Shown: one piece after another, positions 55,804 to 64,000 of the stretch
Position numbering within the stretch: position 1 is the first letter of the stretch
Layout of the letters: each line of letters opens with the position of its first letter
NCBI GenBank assembly: GCA_001577345.1
Contig: LSLI01000002.1
Coordinates: 1 to 64,000, forward strand
Direction: 5' to 3'
Source: Candidatus Gallionella acididurans
GTDB taxonomy: Bacteria; Pseudomonadota; Gammaproteobacteria; Burkholderiales; Gallionellaceae
Length of the DNA: 64,000 bases
The notes under the pieces: generated by a model
Seen by the model: the letters and a program-made list of their open reading frames with translations, nothing else
What the model was told of the DNA's origin: nothing
Database searches by the model: none
Made by a program: the position numbers and the translations under genes

Positions 55804-55989
55804 TAATTTTTCTCCTGAAGTTAACTGCTCCGGCTGTATGCCGGTGTTAAAATATAAAAACTGCACCACACTTGTGGGACTTGCGCCCCATCCAACATTC
55901 ACCGCATTTATCAAATGCGATTCATGAACCTGCTGCCTTTTTACGCCTTTACTATTGGCTTGAAAAAGAGATCCCGATTCAGGCCCGGG

Positions 55990-57882
55990 TCAACGTCCCT
56001 TCACATCGCTGAGCAATTCCTTGATATCCAGGATCAGCACGATGTCGCCTTCGCTTGACATCGTCACGCCCGCGACGCCCTTGGGCCTGAAAGTATCAAG
56101 CGACTTGATCACCACATCGTCGTGCCCGGCGAAACCGTCGGCGGACAGGATGAAACTGTTGTTGCCGACCTGCATCAGCACGCCCACCTCCGGTGCCTTG
56201 TCGCTTTCGTTCCAACCGATCAATTGCGCCAGCGGCAGCACCGGCAACACTTCGCCGCGCACCACCATCGTGGCGCGGCCTGATACCTGTTGCAATTGCT
56301 CCGGCGTGACCGACAGGATTTCGCGCACCATAGACAGCGGCACTGCAAAGGACTGGGCGCCCAAACGCAGTATCAGCACCGGGAGGATCGCCAGCGTGAG
56401 CGGCAACAAAATCGTGATCACGCTGCCCTGGCCTGGTTCCGAATGAATGTTGATCGTGCCGTTTAGCTTCTGGATATTGGTCTTCACCACATCCATGCCG
56501 ACACCGCGTCCGGACACGCTGGAGATTTCGTCCTTGGTCGAGAAACCCGGCAGCAGGATCAGTTCCAGGCATTGGTTTTCATCGAGCGTGTTGGCGATCT
56601 CGCTGGTGATCAGGCCTTTTTCGACCGCCTTGTTGCGGATCACTTCGGGGCGCATGCCGCGCCCGTCATCGGCGATCGTGATCAGGATGTGATCGCCCTC
56701 CTGACGCGCGCTCAATTCGACCTGGCTCTTTTCCGGCTTTCCCGCGGCGACGCGTCCTTCGACCGTTTCGACGCCATGATCGACCGCATTGCGCACCAGG
56801 TGCACCAGCGGGTCGTTCAGGTCTTCGATCATGGTCTTGTCCATCTCGGTTTCTTCACCGGACAACACCAGCTCAACATCCTTGCCCAACGACCGCGCCA
56901 GATCACGCGCCAGGCGCGGGTATTTATTGAACAGGCGACCGATCGGTTGCATGCGGGTCTTCATCACCGCGTTCTGCAGGTTCACCACCAGCATATCAAG
57001 CTGGCTGACGGACTGGTCGAGCTCGCGCAAGGTATCTGCATCGTGACGGCCCTGCATGATGTCTGAACGCAAGTGGGTCAGGCGGTTCTTGGTCAGCCCG
57101 ATTTCACCGGAAAGATTCAGCACCTGATCGAGACGAACCGTGTCCACCCGTATCGTGGTTTCTTTGGTTTCTTTTGCGGGCACATCACCCGCACGCCGCC
57201 CGACGGTACTGCCCGGCACATCGTCGGCGCGCCGTCCAAACACCTTTTGGCTGGATTCTTCTTCCGACACTGCTCGCGCGATCATTTCAGGATCGCGGGT
57301 TACGCCCACTTTCGCTGCGATGTCCGTTCCGGTCAGCGCGCTGTACAACGCGTCCCAGCCGGCATCCGTCACGTTACCGGCAGAGCTGCCAGCCATATGA
57401 CCAAGCGAGCCAGCTTCACTCGCCAAGTCACTGGTGATGGCGGAACCAGCCGTTTGCACAGCCTGGTTGCTCCCGTTCCTCGTCACGGGTTTGCCGCTCA
57501 ACGCCGCTTTCAAGTTATCCAGCATCTCAGCGGGTGCGGCAACAGGCTGCTGACTTTGCGACAGTGCTCCGAACATCTTGCCCACCTCACCGGTCGCCGC
57601 AAAAATCACATCCATGATCTCTGCCGTCAGCGACAAGTCGCCATTGCGAAGCTTGTCGAACAGGTTCTCGGTCAAATGGCACAAGGTCACCAATTCGCCC
57701 GCATTGAGGAAGCCGGCCCCTCCCTTGATGGTGTGAAAGCCGCGAAAAATATCATTGAGCAGCTTGCGATCATTGGGAGATTTCTCAAGATCGATCAGCT
57801 TGCTGTCCACGTCGGACAACATTTCGCCTGCTTCCTGCAAGAAGTCGCTCAGTAATTCTTCCATGCCTGCAAAGTCGTTCAT
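55990..57882 (-). CDS. cheA: Chemotaxis histidine kinase CheA
   Basis: The 630-residue kinase has HPt domain P1 with phospho-acceptor H50 in GFHTIKGGAGF, a long linker (about 110-235) with no obvious P2 domain but a repeated GRRADDVP / GRRAGDVP, dimerisation helices P3 (TVRLDQVLNLSGEIGLTKNR), ATPase P4 with N box HLVRNAVDHGVE and G boxes DDGRGM and GRGVGMDVV, then the CheW-like P5 domain. It phosphorylates CheY and possibly CheV receivers. Confidence 0.96.
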   Translation of the reverse strand: MNDFAGMEELLSDFLQEAGEMLSDVDSKLIDLEKSPNDRKLLNDIFRGFHTIKGGAGFLNAGELVTLCHLTENLFDKLRNGDLSLTAEIMDVIFAATGEVGKMFGALSQSQQPVAAPAEMLDNLKAALSGKPVTRNGSNQAVQTAGSAITSDLASEAGSLGHMAGSSAGNVTDAGWDALYSALTGTDIAAKVGVTRDPEMIARAVSEEESSQKVFGRRADDVPGSTVGRRAGDVPAKETKETTIRVDTVRLDQVLNLSGEIGLTKNRLTHLRSDIMQGRHDADTLRELDQSVSQLDMLVVNLQNAVMKTRMQPIGRLFNKYPRLARDLARSLGKDVELVLSGEETEMDKTMIEDLNDPLVHLVRNAVDHGVETVEGRVAAGKPEKSQVELSARQEGDHILITIADDGRGMRPEVIRNKAVEKGLITSEIANTLDENQCLELILLPGFSTKDEISSVSGRGVGMDVVKTNIQKLNGTINIHSEPGQGSVITILLPLTLAILPVLILRLGAQSFAVPLSMVREILSVTPEQLQQVSGRATMVVRGEVLPVLPLAQLIGWNESDKAPEVGVLMQVGNNSFILSADGFAGHDDVVIKSLDTFRPKGVAGVTMSSEGDIVLILDIKELLSDVKGR

Positions 57883-57983
57883 TTTTTTCTCCTATTGGGA
57901 TTGAGGAGCGGGGATAGAGGAGCGGGCAAAAAACGGTCTGGCGGGCTTGCCTCAATCATCAATCCACATTCCTCATCCCTGTC

Positions 57984-58009
57984 AAAATTCCAAACTTTCC
58001 AGCAGATAG
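57984..58009 (-). repeat. Partial copy of the cheZ 3' end
   Basis: The 18 bases CCAAACTTTCCAGCAGAT (57990-58007) recur exactly at 58145-58162, the last codons of cheZ. In the copy the minus strand again reads LLESLEF and a stop, against LLESLGF in cheZ. It is an imperfect direct repeat that brackets a 150-bp noncoding segment. It looks like a remnant of a duplication or a replaced gene end. The 254-bp gap 57883-58136 has no other gene. Confidence 0.6.
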
Positions 58010-58136
58010 CCATTCCGGCAAGGTGCGGCGAAGCCGTCTGGTGCGGGATAACCAGCGACTTGCCCGCTTGCGGGTTTGGTCGAATGGCCAGTAGTTGCAC
58101 CAGATGTGGCCGATCTGCTGTCAATAAGTGTCACAG

Positions 58137-58868
58137 TTAAAACCCCAAACTTTCCAGCAGATCGTCCACCTGATCCTGGCTGGTCACGACATCGGTACGT
58201 CCCTGCGCGTCAATGACAGGGCCGTTCAACAAGCCGGTTTGCAGATCGGCCTTGACGGACGGCGCGGCGTTCTCCACCAGCAGCGTCAACAGCTGCTGCT
58301 CCATCACTTGCGTCAGCGTGATGATCTTCTTGATGACCTGCCCGGTCAGGTCCTGAAAGTCCTGCGCCATCATGATTTCCGTCAGATAGGCATTGGTCAC
58401 CCTGGTCTGCTTGGGCACGTCATACAAGAACGCATGTGTCTGCGTCACCAGTGTTTTGAACTTCTCCACATTGAGTTTTCTCTCGAACAACAATTCCCAC
58501 TGTTTGGACAGGCGCTGCGCTTCGACTTCCATTTTTTCTAGCACCGGTTGCGCCGCTTCGGTGGCATTCAGCACTCGCTCGGCGGCCTTTTGCGTCAAAG
58601 TCGCCACATAGTTCAAACGGTCGCGCGCATCGGGGATGTTGGAGGTGGCCTTTTCGATCTCCTTGTTCAGTCCTAACTCGCGCAACGCTTCATGCAACGT
58701 TCTCGCCATGTGTCCGATATGATTGATCACTTTGCCGGGGTCAACGTCGCCCGTACTGGCCGCAGGGGTAGCGGGGACACTAGTTTCCCCGGCATTATTC
58801 GCGGCAATGATGCTGTCGAACAGGGCTTCCAGGTCTTCATTGTCTTGTGATGCGAGTTGTGTAGACAT
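58137..58868 (-). CDS. cheZ: CheY phosphatase CheZ
   Basis: The 243-residue protein has a long helical hairpin and the CheZ active segment AYLTEIMMAQDFQDLTGQVI, with the catalytic Gln in FQDLTGQ. The C-terminal CheY-binding helix reads DQVDDLLESLGF. It shuts off signalling by dephosphorylating CheY. ATG 58868 is chosen; a GTG at 58880 that overlaps the cheY stop is also possible. Confidence 0.95.
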   Translation of the reverse strand: MSTQLASQDNEDLEALFDSIIAANNAGETSVPATPAASTGDVDPGKVINHIGHMARTLHEALRELGLNKEIEKATSNIPDARDRLNYVATLTQKAAERVLNATEAAQPVLEKMEVEAQRLSKQWELLFERKLNVEKFKTLVTQTHAFLYDVPKQTRVTNAYLTEIMMAQDFQDLTGQVIKKIITLTQVMEQQLLTLLVENAAPSVKADLQTGLLNGPVIDAQGRTDVVTSQDQVDDLLESLGF

Positions 58869-58876
58869 GGCAGTTC

Positions 58877-59266
58877 TCACTTATTCATGTTTTGAAAGAT
58901 TTTCTTCAGCTTCTCATCCAGCGTTGCGGCGGTGAACGGTTTAACCACATAGCCGGAAGCCCCTGCCTGTGCTGCCATAATGATGTTTTCCTTTTTCGCC
59001 TCTGCCGTCACCATCAATAACGGCAAATGTTTTAGCTTGGCATCGGCGCGGATGTTTTGCAGCAATTCGATGCCCGTCATGTTGGGCATGTTCCAGTCTG
59101 ACACCACGAAATCAAAGGTGTCGGCTCTCAACTTGGCCAATGCTTCCACACCATCCTCTGCTTCCTGAACATTGGCAAAGCCCAACTCTTTAAGCAGATT
59201 GCGCACAATGCGGCGCATCGTCGAAAAATCATCCACCACCAGAAATCTTGTATTTTCTATACCCAT
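58877..59266 (-). CDS. cheY: Chemotaxis response regulator CheY
   Basis: The 129-residue single-domain receiver has D57 in VVSDWNMP, acidic pair D12/D13, Thr in MVTAEA and Lys in VVKPF, all as in well-studied CheY. It is phosphorylated by CheA and binds FliM. ATG 59266 follows AAGGAGAGTGCC; a longer frame upstream runs through noncoding repeat-like sequence. Confidence 0.96.
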   Translation of the reverse strand: MGIENTRFLVVDDFSTMRRIVRNLLKELGFANVQEAEDGVEALAKLRADTFDFVVSDWNMPNMTGIELLQNIRADAKLKHLPLLMVTAEAKKENIIMAAQAGASGYVVKPFTAATLDEKLKKIFQNMNK

Positions 59267-59374
59267 GGCACTCTCCTTAAACCCCTCCAGACCTCCCCTT
59301 GTCAGGAGAGGATATTCCTTGCATTCTCTCCATCTCACCGTTTCATCCCCTGCCAAAGGAATGCCGGGATGGGG

Positions 59375-60322
59375 TTACGTAAGCAGCGGACGCAACGTAG
59401 ACGACAACACGATCGAATCGAATTTCGGCACGTAATAATCCACGCCGACACGTCTGCCCATCGCCCGGTTCGCTTCCGAAGAAAGCGACGAATGCATCAC
59501 CACCGGGATACCGTCGAAACGGTGATCCGACTTGATGTGCTGCGTCAGAACATAGCCGTCCATTTCCGGCATCTCCGCATCCGTCAAGATCACCTGGATC
59601 TGGTCGCACAGATTCGCGCCCGCACTCTGCGCCGTATCCGCCATGGCACGGAGCCTGTCCCAGGCCTCGTGGCCATTGGTCGCCTGAATGTGCTTGACAC
59701 CCATCTTGTCGAGCACCTCGGCAATCTTCCTGCGCGCGACCATCGAATCGTCGGCAAAGAAGATGCACAGTTCGCGCTCGGACTCCACACGCTCGACGTT
59801 ACCCACTACAGCTTCGCCAAACGCATTTGCCAGTATCTGCTCCACATCAAGGATCGAAATCAGCGTGCCATCCGGCAATTCGGTGATTGCTGTGATCAAC
59901 GCGCCCTTGTCGGAAAGCATGCCGTCGGTGGCGCGCACCTTGTCCCAATCGACACGGATGATGCGGTCAACCCCATGCACCAGAAAACCCATGATGTGGT
60001 TATTGAATTCCGCCACCATCATGGTCTGATGTTTTTCAACCGGGGATATCCCCATGAAATTCGCCAGGTTCAGCACCGGCATCACATGTCCGCGCAAGCT
60101 GACAATGCCATCGACACCGGCAGGCATGTTCGGTGTGCGGGTGATTTTCCCGGCCGTGCAGACTTCCTTGATCTTGAACACGTTGATGCCGAATTTCTCC
60201 CCGCTGCCCAGACTGAACAGCAGTATCTCCATTTTGTTGGAGCCCGCCAGATTGGTACGCGCATCGATCTGATCCAACATTCCATCCTGGTCAATGCCCA
60301 ATCCATCATCCGAGTAACTCAT
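59375..60322 (-). CDS. cheV: Coupling protein CheV, first copy
   Basis: In this 315-residue protein, a CheW-like domain (about 25-170, LLFSLGSGEKFGINVFKIKE) is fused to a receiver (about 185-310) with IFFADDSMVAR and QVILTDAEMPEMDG. CheV couples receptors to CheA and may act as a phosphate sink. It is clearly a paralogue of the next cheV. An 86-bp gap upstream carries CGTTAGTC/GACTAACG arms (60349-60390). Confidence 0.93.
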   Translation of the reverse strand: MSYSDDGLGIDQDGMLDQIDARTNLAGSNKMEILLFSLGSGEKFGINVFKIKEVCTAGKITRTPNMPAGVDGIVSLRGHVMPVLNLANFMGISPVEKHQTMMVAEFNNHIMGFLVHGVDRIIRVDWDKVRATDGMLSDKGALITAITELPDGTLISILDVEQILANAFGEAVVGNVERVESERELCIFFADDSMVARRKIAEVLDKMGVKHIQATNGHEAWDRLRAMADTAQSAGANLCDQIQVILTDAEMPEMDGYVLTQHIKSDHRFDGIPVVMHSSLSSEANRAMGRRVGVDYYVPKFDSIVLSSTLRPLLT

Positions 60323-60408
60323 GTTTTTCTCCTAATTCCGTTGCAAGTCGTTAGTCGCCGTGGGATTTAATTTACGACTCATGACTAACGTCTGCACTTA
60401 ACTGTCTG

Positions 60409-61350
60409 TTACCCCAACAGCCGCGCCAAAATCTGCGCCAATTTTTGCGGCTCGAACTTGGGCACATATTCATCCACGCCGACTGTCTTGCCCAGTTGCT
60501 GATTGGACGAGCTGGAAAGTGACGAATGCATCAACACCGGGATGCCGGCGAAACGCTTGTCCGACTTGATCTTGCGCGTCAGCATATAACCGTCCATCTC
60601 GGGCATTTCCACATCGGTGAGAATCACCTGAAACATTTCTTTCAGCGGCGTGTGCGTCGCATCCGCGTAGTCGGCCATCTTGGCCAGTTCGACCCAGGCC
60701 TGCCTGCCGTTGATCGCCGAAATGTGTTTGACCTGCATCGCATCCAGTGTCCGTGTGATCTGGTTGCGCGCCACCGAGGAATCATCGGCGAAGAAAACCG
60801 TCCTGTCCTTGCCCAGCGGTTTCACATTGTTGATGATCAACTCATCGCTATCGAAACAGGTGGTCTCGGACAATACTTTTTCCACGTCTATCATCATCAC
60901 CAGTCGCTGGTCATGCAATTCCGTGACCGCCGTCACCAGGCCGCCCATCTCCGCAACCAGCATTGCGGGAGGCACGCGCATCGACGCCCAGTCCAGACGA
61001 AGGATGTTATCGACCGCCCTGACCAGGAATCCCTGTGTGTGGCCGTTGTATTCGGTCACGATCATGATCTCAGGCTTGCAATCGGTCTCGATGCGTATGT
61101 ATTTGGCCAAATCTATCACCGGCACCAGCGCGCCGCGCAAGCTCACCATCCCTTCCACCGAAGCCGGCATTTCCGGAGCGCGCGTAATCGCCGGGATGCG
61201 CATCACCTCGCGCACCTTGAACACGTTGATGCCGAAGGTCTCCTCGCGGCCGGTGCGGTTGTCCTTGCCCAGCGAAAACATCAGGATCTCGAGCTTGTTG
61301 GTTCCCGCCAGCTTGGTGCGGGCATCGATGTTCTTTAACAGGTCAGACAT
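60409..61350 (-). CDS. cheV: Coupling protein CheV, second copy
   Basis: This 313-residue protein has the same CheW-receiver layout: ILMFSLGKDNRTGREETFGI then VFFADDSSVARNQITRTLDA and QVILTDVEMPEMDGYML. All receiver residues are kept. With no cheW in the window, the two CheV proteins may do the coupling here. ATG 61350 is preferred; the codon before it is TTG. Confidence 0.93.
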   Translation of the reverse strand: MSDLLKNIDARTKLAGTNKLEILMFSLGKDNRTGREETFGINVFKVREVMRIPAITRAPEMPASVEGMVSLRGALVPVIDLAKYIRIETDCKPEIMIVTEYNGHTQGFLVRAVDNILRLDWASMRVPPAMLVAEMGGLVTAVTELHDQRLVMMIDVEKVLSETTCFDSDELIINNVKPLGKDRTVFFADDSSVARNQITRTLDAMQVKHISAINGRQAWVELAKMADYADATHTPLKEMFQVILTDVEMPEMDGYMLTRKIKSDKRFAGIPVLMHSSLSSSSNQQLGKTVGVDEYVPKFEPQKLAQILARLLG

Positions 61351-61445
61351 CAATTTCTCCTTTTATGGGTAGTGGTGAGCAACAAGTGGGAATACTGCAC
61401 TTCCCGCTCAGGCACATCGTGCCAACTCGCTGACCACACTTCCCT

Positions 61446-63069
61446 TTACACCTTGAATCGACTTACTGCCGACTGCAATTCTTTCGCCAATTGCTCCAGA
61501 CGCACGATGTCCTGGGTATTGGATTCCACCGCCGCATGGTTCTCTTCCGACATCTGCGCGATTTTCTCGACGTTGCGCGCGATCTCGGTGCTGGCGATAC
61601 TTTGCTCGCCCACCGACGAGGCGATGTCGTTCACCCCCTTGCTGGATTGCGCGACCGCCTCGCCCGCTTCGGTCAGCACCGCGGCAACACGCCCAACCTG
61701 TTGTTGCGTCGTTTGCAGCGAGCGCAATCCGGCTTGCACCACCGCATCGACTTCGCCGGACTTATGGTTCAACGAGCTGGTCACCTTGTCGATCTCGCTG
61801 GCCGACCTTGCGGATTTTTCCGCCAGCTTGCGCACCTCGTCCGCCACCACCGCGAAGCCGCGCCCCTGCTCGCCGGCACGCGCCGCCTCGATCGCCGCAT
61901 TCAGCGCCAGCAGGTTGGTCTGGTCGGCGATGTCCTTGACCTGCTGGGTCATGCCAGTGATCGCGCGGGTGCTGTCGACGAACTCCTTGACCGATCCGGC
62001 GATCTGGTTGACGGCCTGTTCCACATGGCCGATCTCGGCGATCATCGCCGTTACATTCTGATTGCCTTCTACGGTTTGCTGCAGACTCTGCTCGGATAAT
62101 TTGCGCACATCAAGCTGTATTCGCCGCCACCGAACTGATGCTGACCGTTATCTGCTCCACAGCGGCTGCGGTGGAAGCCGCCGCCTCGCTTTGCGCCTGC
62201 GAACCTTGCGCGATCTGCAACGATGAGGCCGACAATTGCGCCGCCGTGCTTGACACGGTATCGGCATTCGCCAACACCTTCCGGATAATATTGGCGAAGC
62301 CTTCGATCAGCCCGTTGAACGCGGTCGCCGACTGGCCGATCTCATCCTGGCTATACACCCTGGCGCGAGCACTTAGATCGCCATCCGCCGACATCTTAAC
62401 CATCGCGCCGCGCAGCTCGGTTACAGAACGATTGATACCACGGATGATCGATAATCCCAGCAGCACTGACAGTAGTGCTCCGCAACCTATCATGGCTATC
62501 AGTACACCACGGAAAGTGTGGTAAGAAGCCGCAGAGTCATCAAAGGTTTTTTTGCTATCCTTGAACTCTGCTTCAAGCAATGCGCTGATTGCTGCACTCA
62601 ATCCCTCATACAAGGGACGAACATCCCGGACGATTATTTTTTTCAGTTGCGCCATGTCGCCGCTCTTTATCGCCGAGATAGCAGGTGCGACCGCCTCTTC
62701 ACGGTATTTTTTTCTCGCAGCGACCACCTTGTTGGTCAACTCCACCTGCTCCGGATTAGCGTGCGTGGCCATAAAGACATCCCAGTCTTTTCCTATTTCG
62801 TCAATATCGCCCTCAATATCAGCCAGCTTCTTGTCCGCAGCTTCCGGGGTGACATAGGCACCTGCAAGATCTGTGCGTATCTTCATGTTAAGCGTATCGA
62901 CTCGGTGGATTGCATCCACGCCAATCAAGTGATCCTTGTACAAGGATTCCATCTTGCTATTGGCATCCGCCAACATGTAAATACCCATGCCACCTGCCAG
63001 AAGCAACATCGCCAGCAGCATGGTTAGTAATGCCGTCAATCTGGTGCCGATTTTTATATCATTTAACAT
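61446..63069 (-). pseudogene. Chemoreceptor (MCP) gene split by a frameshift
   Basis: One receptor is read in two frames. The first (63069 to 62110) gives TM1, a helical periplasmic sensor, TM2, HAMP and the start of the signalling domain, ending at TGA after [11 protein letters not shown]. The second frame (62108 to 61446) continues [13 protein letters not shown] and the complete signalling tip to SRFKV. The break is near 62110. A lost copy of a doubled CAGCT would restore the frame. It may be a true inactivation, slippage or a sequencing error. Confidence 0.85.
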
Positions 63070-63150
63070 TGCCGCCCCCACAAAAATTTGAACTCTGAAC
63101 CTTAACCCTACCCCCATTCAACATTAGGGATACCACCCACCTCTCACTCA

Positions 63151-64000
63151 CTAAACCTTGAACCGCCCCACCGTTTTGGCCAGATCATCTGAAAGCTGCT
63201 CCATACTCTTCACCGCCAGTGCCGTGCGCGCGATTACCTCGTTGCTCTGGCTCGCCGTCTTGGCGATACGTTCCACGTTACCGGCGATCTGCTGACTGGC
63301 ATCACGCTGTGTATTGATCGAACCGGCAATTTCTTCCAGTCCGCTATTCACCCCGCCCACCGATGCATTGGATTCGATCAAAACGGCAGATACCTCGCGG
63401 ATTCGTGTCTGGCTGCTTTGCAAGGCATTCATGCCGCGCTGCACGGTCTTTTCCACTTGCCCGGATTGTTCCCCGAGCGATTGGGTCACTTTATCGATCT
63501 GAGTGGCTGACATGGCGGATTTTTCCGCCAGCTTGCGCACTTCATCCGCCACCACCGCGAAACCTCGTCCCTGCTCGCCGGCCCGCGCCGCTTCAATCGC
63601 GGCATTCAAGGCCAGCAGATTGGTCTGTTCGGCGATGTCGCGCACTTGCTGGGTCATGCTGGTGATGTTCTGGGTGTTGCGCACGAAATCACTGACCGAG
63701 GCTGCAATCTCGTTCACCGCACGCTCGACGCTCTCGAGTTCCTGCATCATCTCTGTCAGGCTTTCTTGTCCCTTATTGGCGCATGCCAGGCTTTGGTTGG
63801 ATAAATTTCTCACCTGATCAGCCTCTTCGGCCACTTTGGCGAAACGGGAACTGACCTGCTCCACCGACCTGGCGGCAGTATCGGCAGCTACGCTCTGTTG
63901 TTGTGCGCTTTGCGACATTTCTGTGACGTCCTGTGATAGCGCATGGGCTGCACCCTCCACCTGGCTGGCATGTCCTTCCACTTGGCTGACGATAGTCTGG
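63151..64000 (-). CDS. Chemoreceptor (MCP) signalling domain, cut by the window edge
   Basis: The frame stays open to base 64000 (reading [10 protein letters not shown] at the edge), so the N-terminal sensor lies outside the window. The visible part has the adaptation helices and the conserved tip ([20 protein letters not shown]), and ends GRFKV with no docking pentapeptide. The frame-shifted MCP follows 81 bp downstream. Confidence 0.92.
   Translation of the reverse strand, partial: QTIVSQVEGHASQVEGAAHALSQDVTEMSQSAQQQSVAADTAARSVEQVSSRFAKVAEEADQVRNLSNQSLACANKGQESLTEMMQELESVERAVNEIAASVSDFVRNTQNITSMTQQVRDIAEQTNLLALNAAIEAARAGEQGRGFAVVADEVRKLAEKSAMSATQIDKVTQSLGEQSGQVEKTVQRGMNALQSSQTRIREVSAVLIESNASVGGVNSGLEEIAGSINTQRDASQQIAGNVERIAKTASQSNEVIARTALAVKSMEQLSDDLAKTVGRFKV

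Noticed and set aside
1-64000. CRISPR arrays, tRNA or rRNA genes, prophage and complete IS elements
   Set aside because: No regularly spaced repeats, no cloverleaf-like or rRNA sequence, and no integrase or intact transposase was noticed.

Overview
The window is one nearly continuous block of flagellar and chemotaxis genes from a Gram-negative bacterium. The gene set fits a betaproteobacterium: an L/P-ring flagellum, FlhF/FlhG, a MotC/MotD-type stator, CheZ and two CheV proteins. The overall style suggests the Nitrosomonadales/Gallionellaceae, but that placement is inferred from gene content and not proven. No rRNA, tRNA, CRISPR array, phage or complete insertion sequence was seen. The only mobile DNA is a short decayed IS21-type transposase fragment and REP-like palindromes.

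Layout. 1-8.1 kb holds signalling and accessory genes: an EAL/HDOD protein, a Cache-type chemoreceptor, an IS21 istA remnant, a membrane-anchored methyltransferase, an orphan ParA, an orphan NarL-type response regulator and a GGDEF protein. 8.2-14.1 kb is a single giant gene (1964 codons) that fuses two methyltransferases, TPR arrays and two almost identical glycosyltransferase domains. It lies directly upstream of flagellin and is the best candidate for an unusual system here. 14.2-20.0 kb is the filament group: fliC, flaG, fliD, fliS, a fliT-like gene, a second FliK-like gene paired with a free FlhB C-terminal domain, and ycgR. 20.0-31.4 kb is fliE (opposite strand) and fliFGHIJK-LMNOPQR. 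31.4-42.0 kb on the minus strand is flgBCDEFGHIJKL, divergent from flgA-flgM-flgN. 43.7-51.8 kb on the minus strand is flhB-flhA-flhF-flhG-fliA-motC-motD, with two tiny ORFs ahead of flhA. 51.8-64 kb on the minus strand is chemotaxis: MCPs, two cheV, cheY, cheZ, cheA, a free periplasmic Cache protein, cheR and a receiver-less cheB. One MCP is split by a frameshift and another runs off the right edge.

How the parts work together. FliFGMN with FliE and FlhAB-FliOPQRHIJ build the basal body and export apparatus. FlgBCDEFGHIJ build the rod, rings and hook. FlgKL, FliD and FliC build the filament. FlgM-FliA gates late genes. Consensus FliA (sigma-28) promoters with the exact 15-bp spacer (TAAA-N15-GCCGATAA type) are readable before fliC, flgM and flgK, and a weaker one lies before the first MCP. 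The che genes signal through CheY to FliM, and YcgR and the GGDEF/EAL proteins tie motility to c-di-GMP. No flhDC or fleQ-type master regulator, cheW, cheD or motAB is present in the window.
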